From NCBI GenBank assembly GCA_014898425.1, contig RCSZ01000023.1, positions 124,001 to 188,000 of the forward strand: a stretch of DNA of 64,000 bases. The letters are read 5' to 3'. The notes beneath the pieces were generated by a model that saw nothing but the letters and a program-made list of their open reading frames with translations, did not search any database and was not told the DNA's origin. This stretch comes from Botryotinia globosa (lineage: Eukaryota; Ascomycota; Leotiomycetes; Helotiales; Sclerotiniaceae). The translations under genes were made by a program, and so were the position numbers. This document shows, in pieces, positions 35,870 through 45,042 of the stretch (the first letter of the stretch is position 1; every line of letters starts with the position of its first letter).

Positions 35870-36965
35870 TTACAGCGAAGTCAAATTCTCAATATAAAAC
35901 TTATATATATATTCTGCAACAATATCAATCAATAGATACCGAATTGTTTCGAGATATAACTGTATATCTCTATTTGGGCTAGAGAATCGGGAATGGTGGC
36001 AAGCTGGACATTTGGCGCCATTTGAAGGGTTCCAACATGCTTTACTAAAGAAAAAGGCCACTACTGAGGTACACTCGCCCAAGACATATCAATTGGTCAG
36101 AAATCGTATCCTAAATTTCAACGAGAGTATCATAATAAACAAGCGCTAATAGTGGAATAGTGATGACAGTCCCATCGTCAATGAAGAGATCTTGTGTAAT
36201 TCTCTACCTCTGGCTCTTGCTACTTCTTCCACCATTTCCCCCTAGGACGCCCTTGCTAGGCAGATTGTCAATAATTATAACCAGTACAAAATTAATTTTC
36301 CCATGTAAACAACCATATGATCCTCGTCTTCCGACAGTTTTCATGGATAGGCTTCACCAAATGACTTTTCTGGCCAATCATGTGTACTACGGAGTATTGG
36401 AATCAAGTCATAATATGGGGAGATAGTAATTTGCAAACTTCCGGATTGTTCTTGAAGTATCCGGACCAAACAAAGTGGGTGCAAGCAGATTTGAGTAAAA
36501 AAACAGGCTAAAGGGGGGATAGAAAAGAGGTTCGGTACAAACGTGATTGATAGTGGACTTAAAGACTATGTATAAAATTCTCTTTGCAGCCATACTTGCT
36601 GACTTCTGGAATGAGAATTGAGCAGGAAAGATGGAAACATTAGCGATAAAAAGATCTTGGTTTCGATTAGAGAAACATACCAATCGTTGTCTCGCTTATC
36701 GCGTAGGAAATTCCATTATTTCATTTGGTGTCTCCCAGTTCGCTTTCGCAGTATCATATATCACCTTTGTCGTCGATTGAAATACTCCACAGATTACTTG
36801 TCATCTAATGCGAATAATCCAGCCTACCGGACTCACCTCTCATCAATCATTTCTCCTGCCCCAGTTTCTGTATCGGTTATCGACAATTATACTACGCAGC
36901 ATCTTGAAGATCATTCTCCATACGTGAAACAACTCAATCTTAACATTGGTAGAGGCACCTCTTGA
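35870..36965 (-). pseudogene. Eroded minus-strand gene, unidentified
   Basis: Several minus frames contain protein-like blocks separated by stops and shifts: about 36760 (LWSISIDDKGDI), 36420-36270 (YYDLIPILRSTHDWPEKSFG), 36280-36130 (ITQDLFIDDGTVITIPLLAL) and 36010-35930 (MAPNVQLATIPDSLAQIEIY). The third block faintly recalls a cytochrome P450 C-terminal stretch, too weak to call. ORFs of 88-115 codons on either strand here (36160-36426, 36408-36683, 36618-36965) are not convincing alone. Confidence 0.3.
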
Positions 36966-37709
36966 TTGGATATTTATTGTTTCCAGCATTTCCGCAACAG
37001 GAGTACTCAAGTATGAGAGGCACTATGCCTGGGGGCACTGATCAGCAGGAGATATAGTATCGCGTGAATGTGTGCCAAAAGATCAATCGCTGAAGCTACA
37101 AGACTATCAGCCAGACAAACAGTCAATATTATCACCATCTTCATCTTGACACTACCTGACATCAGCAAAATATATGCACACAATCTCTGACCGAGAAAGC
37201 TCCCCTTGCTATCCTCCTCCTGACTGCTGGTGACGATCAGTGAGGTACCGCCCTCATCTTCCTTCCATTATGCTACATCATCATTACTAACACTTTAACA
37301 AGGAACCACTATCTCACTTGAGGGACAGTACCCTGCCAATCTACCTCGGATCCATCGCCGTTAAAATTAAGAGAGAAGAAAGGCTTCCCTTGAATGTCCC
37401 AGAGATGAAGGCGTCATCACCGAGAGGTTTTTGTACATTGTTGTATCAAATTAAAGGAATCACCATGAATAGCCTTTTCTAGAATGAGCAAAGATAAATC
37501 CTAAAATAATTTCTACTAGAAACAACAACGAGAACAACACCCTTGCAATCTTCCAAAATTTCAAAGTAAAAACGAAGATAACTCCAACTCTCACAACGTC
37601 AAAATGAACAAAAATATCAAAATACGAACTCCATCAAACTCCCGGAGTACTACTGAAGATTCTTTTACTCAAGAGGCTTCATAGTAAACTCACAATCTAA
37701 CTTCAAGAG

Positions 37710-40007
37710 TCAAGAGAACTCATCCTCCCAATCATTTTCTTGTTCCATTTGTAGCATCTGTCGCTGGACAGGCATTCTTTTGTTTTCAATTCCTTCCACA
37801 ACCATTCCCAAGACGCCCATTTCGCCTTGGAACATCTTTCGTTCGTCACGCCTTTCGATAACTTCCTTCATCATCTCAATTTCTCGTTCCCCTTGTCTCT
37901 CCCCGTCCTGGTAACCTTCTTGTAATCGCTGAATACTTTGCAAGACGGGTACTTGGTTCGAATCAATGAATGGTGCCTGCTGACGCAATTGTGCGTCTTC
38001 GATTGCTGTAGGGTGGGAGGAGAATGGCTGTGAATTTATGTTTTCTGGATACCGGGGGACTTGTCGGTACTGCAAGCCATACGGCTGTGGTTGATACGGA
38101 TCTGAATGTGATCGATACGGATGTGGTTGATACGGATGTGGCTGATACGGATGTGGTTGATACGGATGTGGCTGATACGGATGTGGTTGATACGGATATG
38201 GTTGATACGGATGTGGTTGATACGGATGTGGTTGATATTGTGGTTGATATGGATGTGATTGATATGGATGTGCATTTGCATGGGCATGTGGTTGTTGAAA
38301 TTGCTCTGGAGTCTGCCTTCCACAAGGACTTTGTTGATATAGATGTGAATATGGATGAGATTGTGATCGGAGTGATGGATTGGTGGGATGTTGAAACGGA
38401 TGTTGAGGTGGATTTGGCCTAGTGGGTTGCCGAAATTGTTGTGGGGGTGGGTTTGGTCTATTGTTAGGCAGAGGTCTAGATTGTGGGAAAAAGCTTGATT
38501 GTGGTTGGTCGGCATTTCTCGGTCCCTGATAAACGTTTGGATTTTGGTGTGCGGGAGGGATGTCCGTTGGTCTTGGCCTCGTCATGGCCGTTGGAATTTG
38601 ACGGAACGGTATACCAGTTTCGTGATTGGTATTTGTGGGAATGCGAGAATCATCGTGATCATGGGCAGGAGCTTGCTCTCTTCTTGCAAATACTTGACTT
38701 GGATCATGGTCTCTGTATCCTGTTGAAAGAAGAGGTCTGAGATCTCCGTCCGAGTGTTGGGCTGGAATATGAGAAGTACGAGGCCTTAACGTACTATTTC
38801 GTTCCTTTACAGGAGCATGATTGAATGGCGGCGATAATCTGGTTCTTGTGGTAGGAGTATGAGAGATGTGTGTTGTACCTTCTTCTCGTTCTCGCTCTTC
38901 TCTTTCATCATCTACTCGCGGAGATTGATGATTGGATCGTCCCTTTCCTGTACCAACATAATACTCCGGAGACATATCATCGCCCACTCGCGAAGGTTGA
39001 TGATTGGGTTTTCCAGTTCTTTTGCGAACATTATACTCCGAATTTGGATCGAAATAATGTTCTTCGTCTGATAACTCTGGACTCAAATTCGCGTAATCAA
39101 GAAAAGGAGGCTTCGGTCTTGTAGAGTCCTCAACGACCTCTCGCGAACGGTCGAATGAAACCCTCTTCTTACCTGACTGTTGCTGGTGCAAAACCCTAAC
39201 ATGTTTGTCTACCTCTATATGTTTTTGCTGTTCGCGTCTCTTCTCTTCGTTTTCGCGCTCCTCTTTCTTCCGTTCTGCTTGACGCAATTCTGCACTTTTC
39301 AATTCGATTTGCTTGTTGGTCTTCTCCTGCTTATTCTTGCGTTCCTTTTCCTTTGTACTCTTGTCTATTTCCTCCTGCAAACGTTGCAGTTCTTGTTCTA
39401 GTTTCTGTCGTTCGTCCTCCTTTCTTCGCTGGTCTTTTTGTCTTCGCTGGTCTTCCTGCCTCCGCTGGTCCTCCTGCCTCCGCTGGTCCTCCTGTCTTCG
39501 TTGCTGTTGTTCATTCTCATTTATAAGAGTGGATCCGCCTGAACTTTGAGAGCTGGTAGTGGGAGAGCTTGAGGATGGTTGTGCTTGAGGGATATTCGAT
39601 ATATCGGGAAGTGAATGACTCGGAGGTGTAATAGCTTCGGTTTCGGGTTCATTGCCAATTTCCATAATCGTTTTCTGCTGAATTCTCTTTCTGTGATCGC
39701 TGTCGTCCCAGCTCTTTATCATCCTCGTTCGAATCTTATCTATAATGATAGCTAACACGTCGGCGTTGGAACTTGTTACTAACCCTCTATACTTCTCGAA
39801 GCCTAATGATTGAATGAGAGGATCGAGTTGGTCTTCAGGTACGCAATTTTTGCCAACACCACATTGTTCTTTGGTAAGATTTTGACTGACGATAAAGTTC
39901 GTTATGATGTTCTTTTGTCGCGTATCCCAATTGGCCCGATTAGACGAATTGAAGGTAGAAATAGGGTATTCCATGAACTTGGTTGGAATTTCGAGTGGAT
40001 GCGACAT
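37710..40007 (-). CDS. 765-residue coiled-coil, low-complexity protein
   Basis: The only long intact gene in the window, 766 codons including stop, without introns. The ATG is the first in frame after an upstream TAG. Residues 1-115 form a folded-looking N-terminal domain (WDTRQKNIITNFIVSQNL; GFEKYRGLV; a helix around 83-100). 120-165 is Ser/Pro-rich. 168-200 has five RRQEDQ-type hexamers leading into a charged coiled coil to about 270. 275-570 is disordered, Pro/Arg/Ser-rich, with two similar blocks around 330-341 and 355-366 (KPNHQPSR, RSNHQSPR). 577-632 has about eleven PYQPH-type pentamers. 685-755 is a second helical, acidic segment. No signal peptide or membrane helix. I do not recognise the family. 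The build suggests a scaffold or RNA-binding/condensate protein, which is inference only. A tandem duplication lies just upstream of the start. Confidence 0.8.
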   Translation of the reverse strand: MSHPLEIPTKFMEYPISTFNSSNRANWDTRQKNIITNFIVSQNLTKEQCGVGKNCVPEDQLDPLIQSLGFEKYRGLVTSSNADVLAIIIDKIRTRMIKSWDDSDHRKRIQQKTIMEIGNEPETEAITPPSHSLPDISNIPQAQPSSSSPTTSSQSSGGSTLINENEQQQRRQEDQRRQEDQRRQEDQRRQKDQRRKEDERQKLEQELQRLQEEIDKSTKEKERKNKQEKTNKQIELKSAELRQAERKKEERENEEKRREQQKHIEVDKHVRVLHQQQSGKKRVSFDRSREVVEDSTRPKPPFLDYANLSPELSDEEHYFDPNSEYNVRKRTGKPNHQPSRVGDDMSPEYYVGTGKGRSNHQSPRVDDEREEREREEGTTHISHTPTTRTRLSPPFNHAPVKERNSTLRPRTSHIPAQHSDGDLRPLLSTGYRDHDPSQVFARREQAPAHDHDDSRIPTNTNHETGIPFRQIPTAMTRPRPTDIPPAHQNPNVYQGPRNADQPQSSFFPQSRPLPNNRPNPPPQQFRQPTRPNPPQHPFQHPTNPSLRSQSHPYSHLYQQSPCGRQTPEQFQQPHAHANAHPYQSHPYQPQYQPHPYQPHPYQPYPYQPHPYQPHPYQPHPYQPHPYQPHPYRSHSDPYQPQPYGLQYRQVPRYPENINSQPFSSHPTAIEDAQLRQQAPFIDSNQVPVLQSIQRLQEGYQDGERQGEREIEMMKEVIERRDERKMFQGEMGVLGMVVEGIENKRMPVQRQMLQMEQENDWEDEFS
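38112..38279 (-). repeat. 15-bp repeat encoding PYQPH units
   Basis: In-frame tandem units of 15 bp (plus strand GGATGTGGTTGATAC) within the 765-codon gene. Changes are mostly synonymous or swap H for Y, S or Q, so the protein repeat appears to be kept. Confidence 0.85.
39411..39500 (-). repeat. 18-bp repeat encoding RRQEDQ hexamers
   Basis: Five tandem 18-bp units at the start of the coiled coil of the 765-codon gene: three exact RRQEDQ, then RRQKDQ and RRKEDE. Repeat length is a multiple of three, so copy changes keep the frame. Confidence 0.85.
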
Positions 40008-40030
40008 GATTGTGGATTTTCGTAACTATG

Positions 40031-40139
40031 GATTGAAAATGAAGGATGACAAGTGTGTAGAATTCGTAGTCATGAATTCAGTATGAGGGATTGAAAATGA
40101 AGGATGATAAGTGTATAGAATTCGTAGTCATGAATTCAG
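40031..40139. repeat. 58-bp tandem duplication upstream of the 765-codon gene
   Basis: Period 58 (40031-40088 and 40089-40139), nearly identical, each containing GAATTCGTAGTCATGAATTC. It lies 24-132 bp upstream of the start codon at 40007, in the likely promoter or 5' UTR. Confidence 0.9.
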
Positions 40140-40183
40140 ATGGAAATCCAAATGAAACTCAACAACAAAGCGAAAGGCAGAAA

Positions 40184-40279
40184 CAAGCTCAAGCTCAAGC
40201 TCAAGCTCAAGCTCAAGCTCAAGCTCAAGCTCAAGCCCACGCCCACGCCCACGCCCACGCCCACGCCCACGCCCACGCC
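40184..40279. repeat. Compound hexanucleotide microsatellite
   Basis: (CAAGCT)8, one CAAGCC, then (CACGCC)7 on the plus strand. A plus ORF (40091-40348, start MKMKDDKCIEFVVMNSDG) reads it as alternating Gln-Ala then His-Ala; minus frames read Leu-Glu/Gly-Arg or Ala-Trp. No frame has support as a gene beyond openness. It sits in the upstream region of the 765-codon gene. Confidence 0.9.
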
Positions 40280-40906
40280 CCAGCGGTCTCAATCCGGTTG
40301 GGTGGTAGTGGTTTCGCGACATTACCATCATTCGTTGGGCAGAGGTAAAGCTTTCGGTGATACTCAATAAGATCAATTTCATTGTTTGAATCTATCTCCA
40401 TGAGGGCGGACTCAAAATAGGTTCCAGATGTATCGATGCAGCACCACTGACATTGGTGTGGCACGTGTGTGGTGTGGGGAAACACGCGCCACACTAAAGA
40501 ACCAAATGACGGAGATTATTGGATTATTATCCGTGTGAAAGAGCTTGTAGAATATGCTAAGAAGCTTCTACGGCAGTGGCCAAGCGGAGCGTCGCCAAGA
40601 GAGAAAGAACGAAAACGTGAGAAAATGAAAGAATGGAGATATCAAAATATCAAAATATCAAAATATCAAAATATGAGAAAATAGTGAAACACCAGCTCTT
40701 GACGATCCGGGGAAGTAAAATGGTTCCGCCGGATCGCCAAGAGCGGGAATTCGTCATTCATGCACGCAAAAGCTTATGTAAAATTATGGTGTACCTACAT
40801 ACATGTATGTACATAAGATCTACATGTACCGTACATGTGTAATCTTATCACGTGTGTGGTATGTAAACCTACCTTGTTGTATTTTCGGTGACGCGGGAAA
40901 CAATTG

Positions 40907-40946
40907 TACAGTAGATACCGGCACTCGAGTACCGGTATCTACTGTA
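40907..40946. mobile_element. TA-flanked 36-bp palindrome (minimal MITE candidate)
   Basis: Between TA at 40907-40908 and TA at 40945-40946 lie two 18-bp arms that are reverse complements at 17 positions, meeting at CTCGAG with no loop. The ends read CAGTAGATACCGG; CAGT is a common Tc1/mariner terminus. It has the same design as the outer palindrome at 1013-1739. Confidence 0.6.
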
Positions 40947-41241
40947 GTAATAACCTTATCTCCTCATGACACTCCGCTGGCTCTGCGAGAGCTACTGCTG
41001 TGGTGTCTTTTTCGCAACGCTATATCATAAATACATCTTAGGGTTACGAGGAGTGAATGAAGATCCAATCACTCACGTGGTTTTTGCCGAAAATGCCTTA
41101 GCCTTCCATTGAGACGCCCCATTATCTGAAGAGGAAAAAGCACCGTGAGGTATCAGTGTCAGTATCACCGTTGTCGCAAAGTTTGTTGAGTCATTTGTTG
41201 TTGTCGTGATTAATGATTCTGAAGGTATCTGTTACACTTTA

Positions 41242-41264
41242 GCACGTGATCATGTATCACGTGC
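41242..41264. repeat. Hairpin with 9-bp arms (GCACGTGAT)
   Basis: Arms 41242-41250 and 41256-41264 are exact reverse complements around CATGT. Each arm contains the CACGTG E-box. It could be a regulatory site or a MITE relic. Confidence 0.5.
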
Positions 41265-41287
41265 ATATACACTAAATTAGCTTAGCG

Positions 41288-41335
41288 TAGATTAGGTAAG
41301 CAAGGACCATTATCTTGGTCCTTGCCTCCTAATCC
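41288..41335. repeat. Imperfect hairpin, about 21-bp arms
   Basis: GCAAGGACCA and TGGTCCTTGC are exact, and the similarity continues outward (AGATTAGG / CCTAATCCT) with one small gap. The loop is TTATCT. Possibly a short MITE relic. Confidence 0.5.
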
Positions 41336-41487
41336 TTAATATTATCTCTTTTACTATACACAACGTTCACATGAAGGTATCCATTCAATTGAACCCATGT
41401 CTACTTTGGTTTCAGCCCCCACCTTAGCCTCAGCATACCAAACTGATCTAAATCCACACTCCTTTGTTTGAACAATTAAAATAGCAA

Positions 41488-41599
41488 GATGGAATTATGG
41501 AATTATGAAAAGATGGAAAGACGGAATGACGGAAAGATGGAATGACGGAAAGATGGAAGGATGGAGACATGGAAGTGTGGAGACATGGAAAGATGGAAA
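41488..41599. repeat. 8-bp minisatellite (GATGGAAA), 14 units
   Basis: Fourteen 8-bp units with variants such as GACGGAAT and CATGGAAG. The unit is not a multiple of three; no gene crosses it. Confidence 0.85.
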
Positions 41600-42448
41600 C
41601 AAGTCAGTCGATTGAGGTGTATCATATAGACCAAGTCTAATCCTCATATCTTGAGGAAGGGTTATGAATTCAACTTGGTGTGTTTATTCTGCTTGTGGAC
41701 GCGCAAGCAAGATATATCTACATTTACCTTCTTGATTTCTACCATCCTGTCCTAAGGTGCACCTTTGGGCAAGGAGAATCAATGCCTTTTGCATACCATT
41801 CTTCCAGCTGATAAGCATCTTCTTCATTTCTTCATACACCCTCATCATCACGACAACCCCGATCTATTGACCTTCATTTCAAATTTCTTTTTCCTCCAAT
41901 CGAAATCAAACTTCTTTTCACGATCAGCACTATTCTTGCTACCACCAACGGCCCCATGATCTTTTCCTTCACATGTATGTGTAGTCCAACAGCTTGCGAT
42001 AAGAACCGTCCTTTTTATCATTTACGACCAGCCAATTCTCTAGAGGTTCGGAAGATGATACCGCCTCTTGTCAACTTCAACAGCCACTCCCTGGAGTTGT
42101 AAGTCTTCAATTCCTTTCTAATGATTGAAACCTCACTAATTTGTCACAGAAGACTTTCAAACTGAGACACATCGGATGCTATGTTCTCACTCGCATCTCA
42201 CTTACATGGATTCCTGAACACCTTTGTTCGACGCTCTTGACCATGTTGTCTACTTAACTCTATTTTCAACCATTCACAAAGTCCAAGTCGTTCAGACGCA
42301 CAGAATGCAATTGAATTGAATCGCAAAAGCTCCTCTGTTGATGGTTTTTTCTCTTCTTCTTGGGTTTCCGTGCTAGTAGTGGCATCAGAAACTCAAAGAC
42401 ACGAGTGTTGGTTTTAGAGAAGGGACGGAAGCATTGAAATTTTTCGAC

Positions 42449-42714
42449 TGTGCTGGGCTGTTTTCACTGTGCTGGATTGTGTTTACTGTGCTGGGTTGTT
42501 TTCATTGTGCTGGGTTGTGTTTACTGTGCTGGGCTGTGTTTACTGCGCTGGGTTGTGTTTACTGTGCTGGGTTGTGTTTACTGTGCTGGGCTGTGTTTAC
42601 TGTGCTGGGTTGTTTTCATTGTGCTGGGTTGTGTTTACTGTGCTGGGCTGTGTTTACTGTGCTGGGTTGTATTTACTGTGCTGGGTTGTTTTCATTGTGC
42701 TGGGTTGTGTTTAC
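42449..42714 (+). repeat. 19-bp minisatellite, 14 units
   Basis: Exactly fourteen units of TGTGCTGGGTTGTGTTTAC with few variants (GGG/GGA, TTTTCAT for TGTTTAC). Because 19 is not divisible by three, every three units return the same 19-residue peptide in each frame, and all three plus frames are open through it. Confidence 0.92.
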
Positions 42715-42962
42715 TGTACGTGGTGGATTATACAAGAGGTCCTTGGGCAGTCATTCAGAATGATGATTGTGAAATCATTCTTTGTCCCTTTCAAAGTATA
42801 AGTGGGGACGCCTGTTTATACAAGCATATATGGCAGATGTGTGAATTGGGACGCCTTTTCATACATCGGCCAAATGCTTCTGAGAGGAAAAGAATGAAGA
42901 GCTTGCTTGAGGTTGGGTTTGTTTGGACTGTAAGGAAGAGATTAGGGAAAGTTTTTGAATGA
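42450..42962 (+). CDS. Possible 170-codon ORF with Cys/Leu repeat head
   Basis: The first about 90 residues read the 19-bp minisatellite (AGLCLLCWVVFTVLGCVYC cycles), a hydrophobic, Cys-rich segment. The remaining about 80 residues are non-repetitive and protein-like (TRGPWAVIQNDDCEIILCPF; HRPNASERKRMKSLLEVGFV). The tail may be a relic exon that the satellite happens to keep open. No family recognised, and no upstream start context supports translation. Confidence 0.25.
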   Translation: MLGCFHCAGLCLLCWVVFIVLGCVYCAGLCLLRWVVFTVLGCVYCAGLCLLCWVVFIVLGCVYCAGLCLLCWVVFTVLGCFHCAGLCLLYVVDYTRGPWAVIQNDDCEIILCPFQSISGDACLYKHIWQMCELGRLFIHRPNASERKRMKSLLEVGFVWTVRKRLGKVFE

Positions 42963-43123
42963 ATGATGTCTACCATCACAACAAACCTGTAGATCACATG
43001 ACTGTGCAACATACAATCAGAAATGCATGCATGTGATACTGATTTCCCTTCCGCCTTCGATGTACTACTAAGTTGTAAATTTCTTCTATCTACTATTAGT
43101 CACTTTCCGTATGCTATCAATTA

Positions 43124-43472
43124 CCAACTGCTAGCCACTGACCACTAGCTACTAGTCACTAATTCAGTCACCAGTTACCAGTTATCAACTACTAGCTACC
43201 AGTCACCAGCCACCAGCTACCACCCACCAACCACTAGCTACCACCCACCAGCTACCACCCACTAGCTACTAGCCACCAGTCACCAGTCACCAGCCGCTAG
43301 CTACCACCCACTAGCTACCACCCATCAGTCACTAGCCACCAGCTACCAGCTACCAGCTACCAGCTACCACCCACCAGCTACCACCCACCAGCTACCACCC
43401 ACCAGTCACCAGTCACCAGTCACCAGCCACTAGCCACCAGTCACCAACCATTAGCTACCAGCTACCTACCAC
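43124..43472. repeat. 7-bp minisatellite (CCAGCTA / CCACCCA / CCAGTCA)
   Basis: About fifty heptamers of the form CYARYYA, with local 14-bp higher-order units (CCAGCTACCACCCA). It ends at the border where composition drops to the AT-rich block. Confidence 0.9.
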
Positions 43473-43489
43473 CTACTTGCTAGTATGTA

Positions 43490-44495
43490 GAATTATTGTT
43501 TCAGACACAGGAATCAAAAAATAAGAAGCGTATAGAATCACTTTAAATATAAGAATGAAAAAATGAGAATGTAAGAACATAAATAAAAAAGTAGAAGAAA
43601 ATATAGAAAGTAAAAGAGTAAATAAATTAAATAATTATTATTAATGAGAAGAAATATTTATTTAATATATATAGATTAAATATAATAATGATAATAATAG
43701 TAGTAATTTATTCTTAATATGAGGAAATGAGGTCAATGTAAGATAGAATAGTAATAATATAACTTATATAATCATTTATAAATAGAGGTATGAGTATTTA
43801 AAGTATAATAATTTTAAATACTTTATAATATTAAAGTTAAGATTAAGATTCTAATTTATATAAAAGTATATGAAAAGAAACTAAAAAAACCCCCCAAAAA
43901 ATCATTCTACTATTCTACTACTATATTATATAAAAATCATATAATATAAATTAAAATTGACATTAAAATTAAAATTGAAATTTGAATTTTTATACTATAT
44001 TAATACTAGCCTCAAAGAAAATGAATCTGGATTCTGCGGATTCATAGGTTTTCATAATTATTACATTAATCAAAAAGAAAAAAGAAACTTCTACGAATTC
44101 GTAGTCTGAAAATTCTTTTTCCCCGACGGCTAGTAAAATTTAGTTTTTTTAAAAAAAAGTTTATGACGTGTAGTTATGTAATAAATTAATTTTATTGAAT
44201 AGAATCAAAATAAGTTTTTATGTGAGTATAAAAATAAACTAGATTTCAATTAGGTTGACTTGTTTATATAAATGCTATAAAATTTTAATTCAAAAGATTT
44301 TGTACTATGATTTTATAAATTATATTTTGATCCTCGATGTGAATCTATTTATCTGAATCAATATAACTTTGTCATATTAGGGCAAAGTTATTAGAACTCT
44401 ATTCTCACCAATCCACCTCGTGATATATATATAAAGGATAATATAAAGGATACATGTATGTACATGTATATACATATATATTATATAGTTGCTCA
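43490..44495. other. AT-rich sequence, no gene
   Basis: Start of the right AT-rich block. Contains an exact 14-bp palindrome CTACGAATTCGTAG at 44092-44105 and a TACATGTA-rich run near 44450-44480. No gene recognised. Confidence 0.6.
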
Positions 44496-44748
44496 GATCA
44501 ACACAATATTCCAAAATCAAGGTATCTTTGTATTTCCGACTTTATTATACAGAATTAATTCTTTATATCCTTTATAAACCCTTTTATTTAATCCAATAAT
44601 TATTTTTATAGTAATATTATTAAATAATAGATTTATAATATTAAATTACTTTTTGCAATTATTAAATTCTAGATTTATATATCTATTAAATTTATAATCT
44701 TTATTCAATTTCAATTAATCTTATATAATTAAGAGAAAAAGAAGTAGA

Positions 44749-45042
44749 ATGAATATTCAAATATCTTCTTTTTTTGAAGTTGATTATTATAATCAAAATA
44801 TTATTTCGAATATATCAAATGTTATTAAAAAGCAGTTTAATGCTTTTGAATATAATATAAAAAATAAATGTATAGTTGTTATAGATTTTGTGATATTATT
44901 CAATATTTTTGTAATATTTTATATAAATATATTTAATATAGTTTTTATAAAAAAACTTATTGGTTTTATAATTAATTTTATAATTATTATTATTTTTATC
45001 AATATTATTATTCTTTTTGTATTTTTTAATATTTATACTTAA
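44749..45042 (+). pseudogene. Open fragment near the 5' end of LINE copy 1
   Basis: A 97-codon open piece begins MNIQISSFFEVDYYNQNI and ends in an Ile/Phe-rich tail. It lies about 250 bp from the element start, where a LINE ORF1 would begin. Copy 2 keeps the equivalent frame with stops. No zinc knuckle is visible. Confidence 0.4.

Larger units (their letters stand above)
31973..43490. other. Right part of the GC-balanced island
   Basis: Continuation of 15031-18421 across the retrotransposon. It holds the best gene in the window, several broken genes, and many simple repeats. Stretches not listed separately (32400-32940, 34490-35090, 36970-37700, 40990-41230, 41600-41950, 42100-42440) show no coding frame I can support. 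Confidence 0.7.

Noticed and set aside
36130..36280. Cytochrome P450-like block on the minus strand
   Set aside because: Only a weak resemblance over about 20 residues; no heme-binding Cys motif or ExxR was found nearby.
38024..38515. ORFs of 120-159 codons on both strands inside the 765-codon gene
   Set aside because: They are alternative readings of the 15-bp PYQPH repeat.
40091..40494. ORFs reading the hexanucleotide microsatellite as QA/HA, LE/GR or AW repeats
   Set aside because: Openness comes from the microsatellite. No frame has independent support.
42099..42150. Intron-like signal GTAAGT ... CTAAT ... CACAG
   Set aside because: Joining the flanks meets stops within a few codons in the frames tried, and upstream ORFs (for example 41765-41959) are not protein-like.
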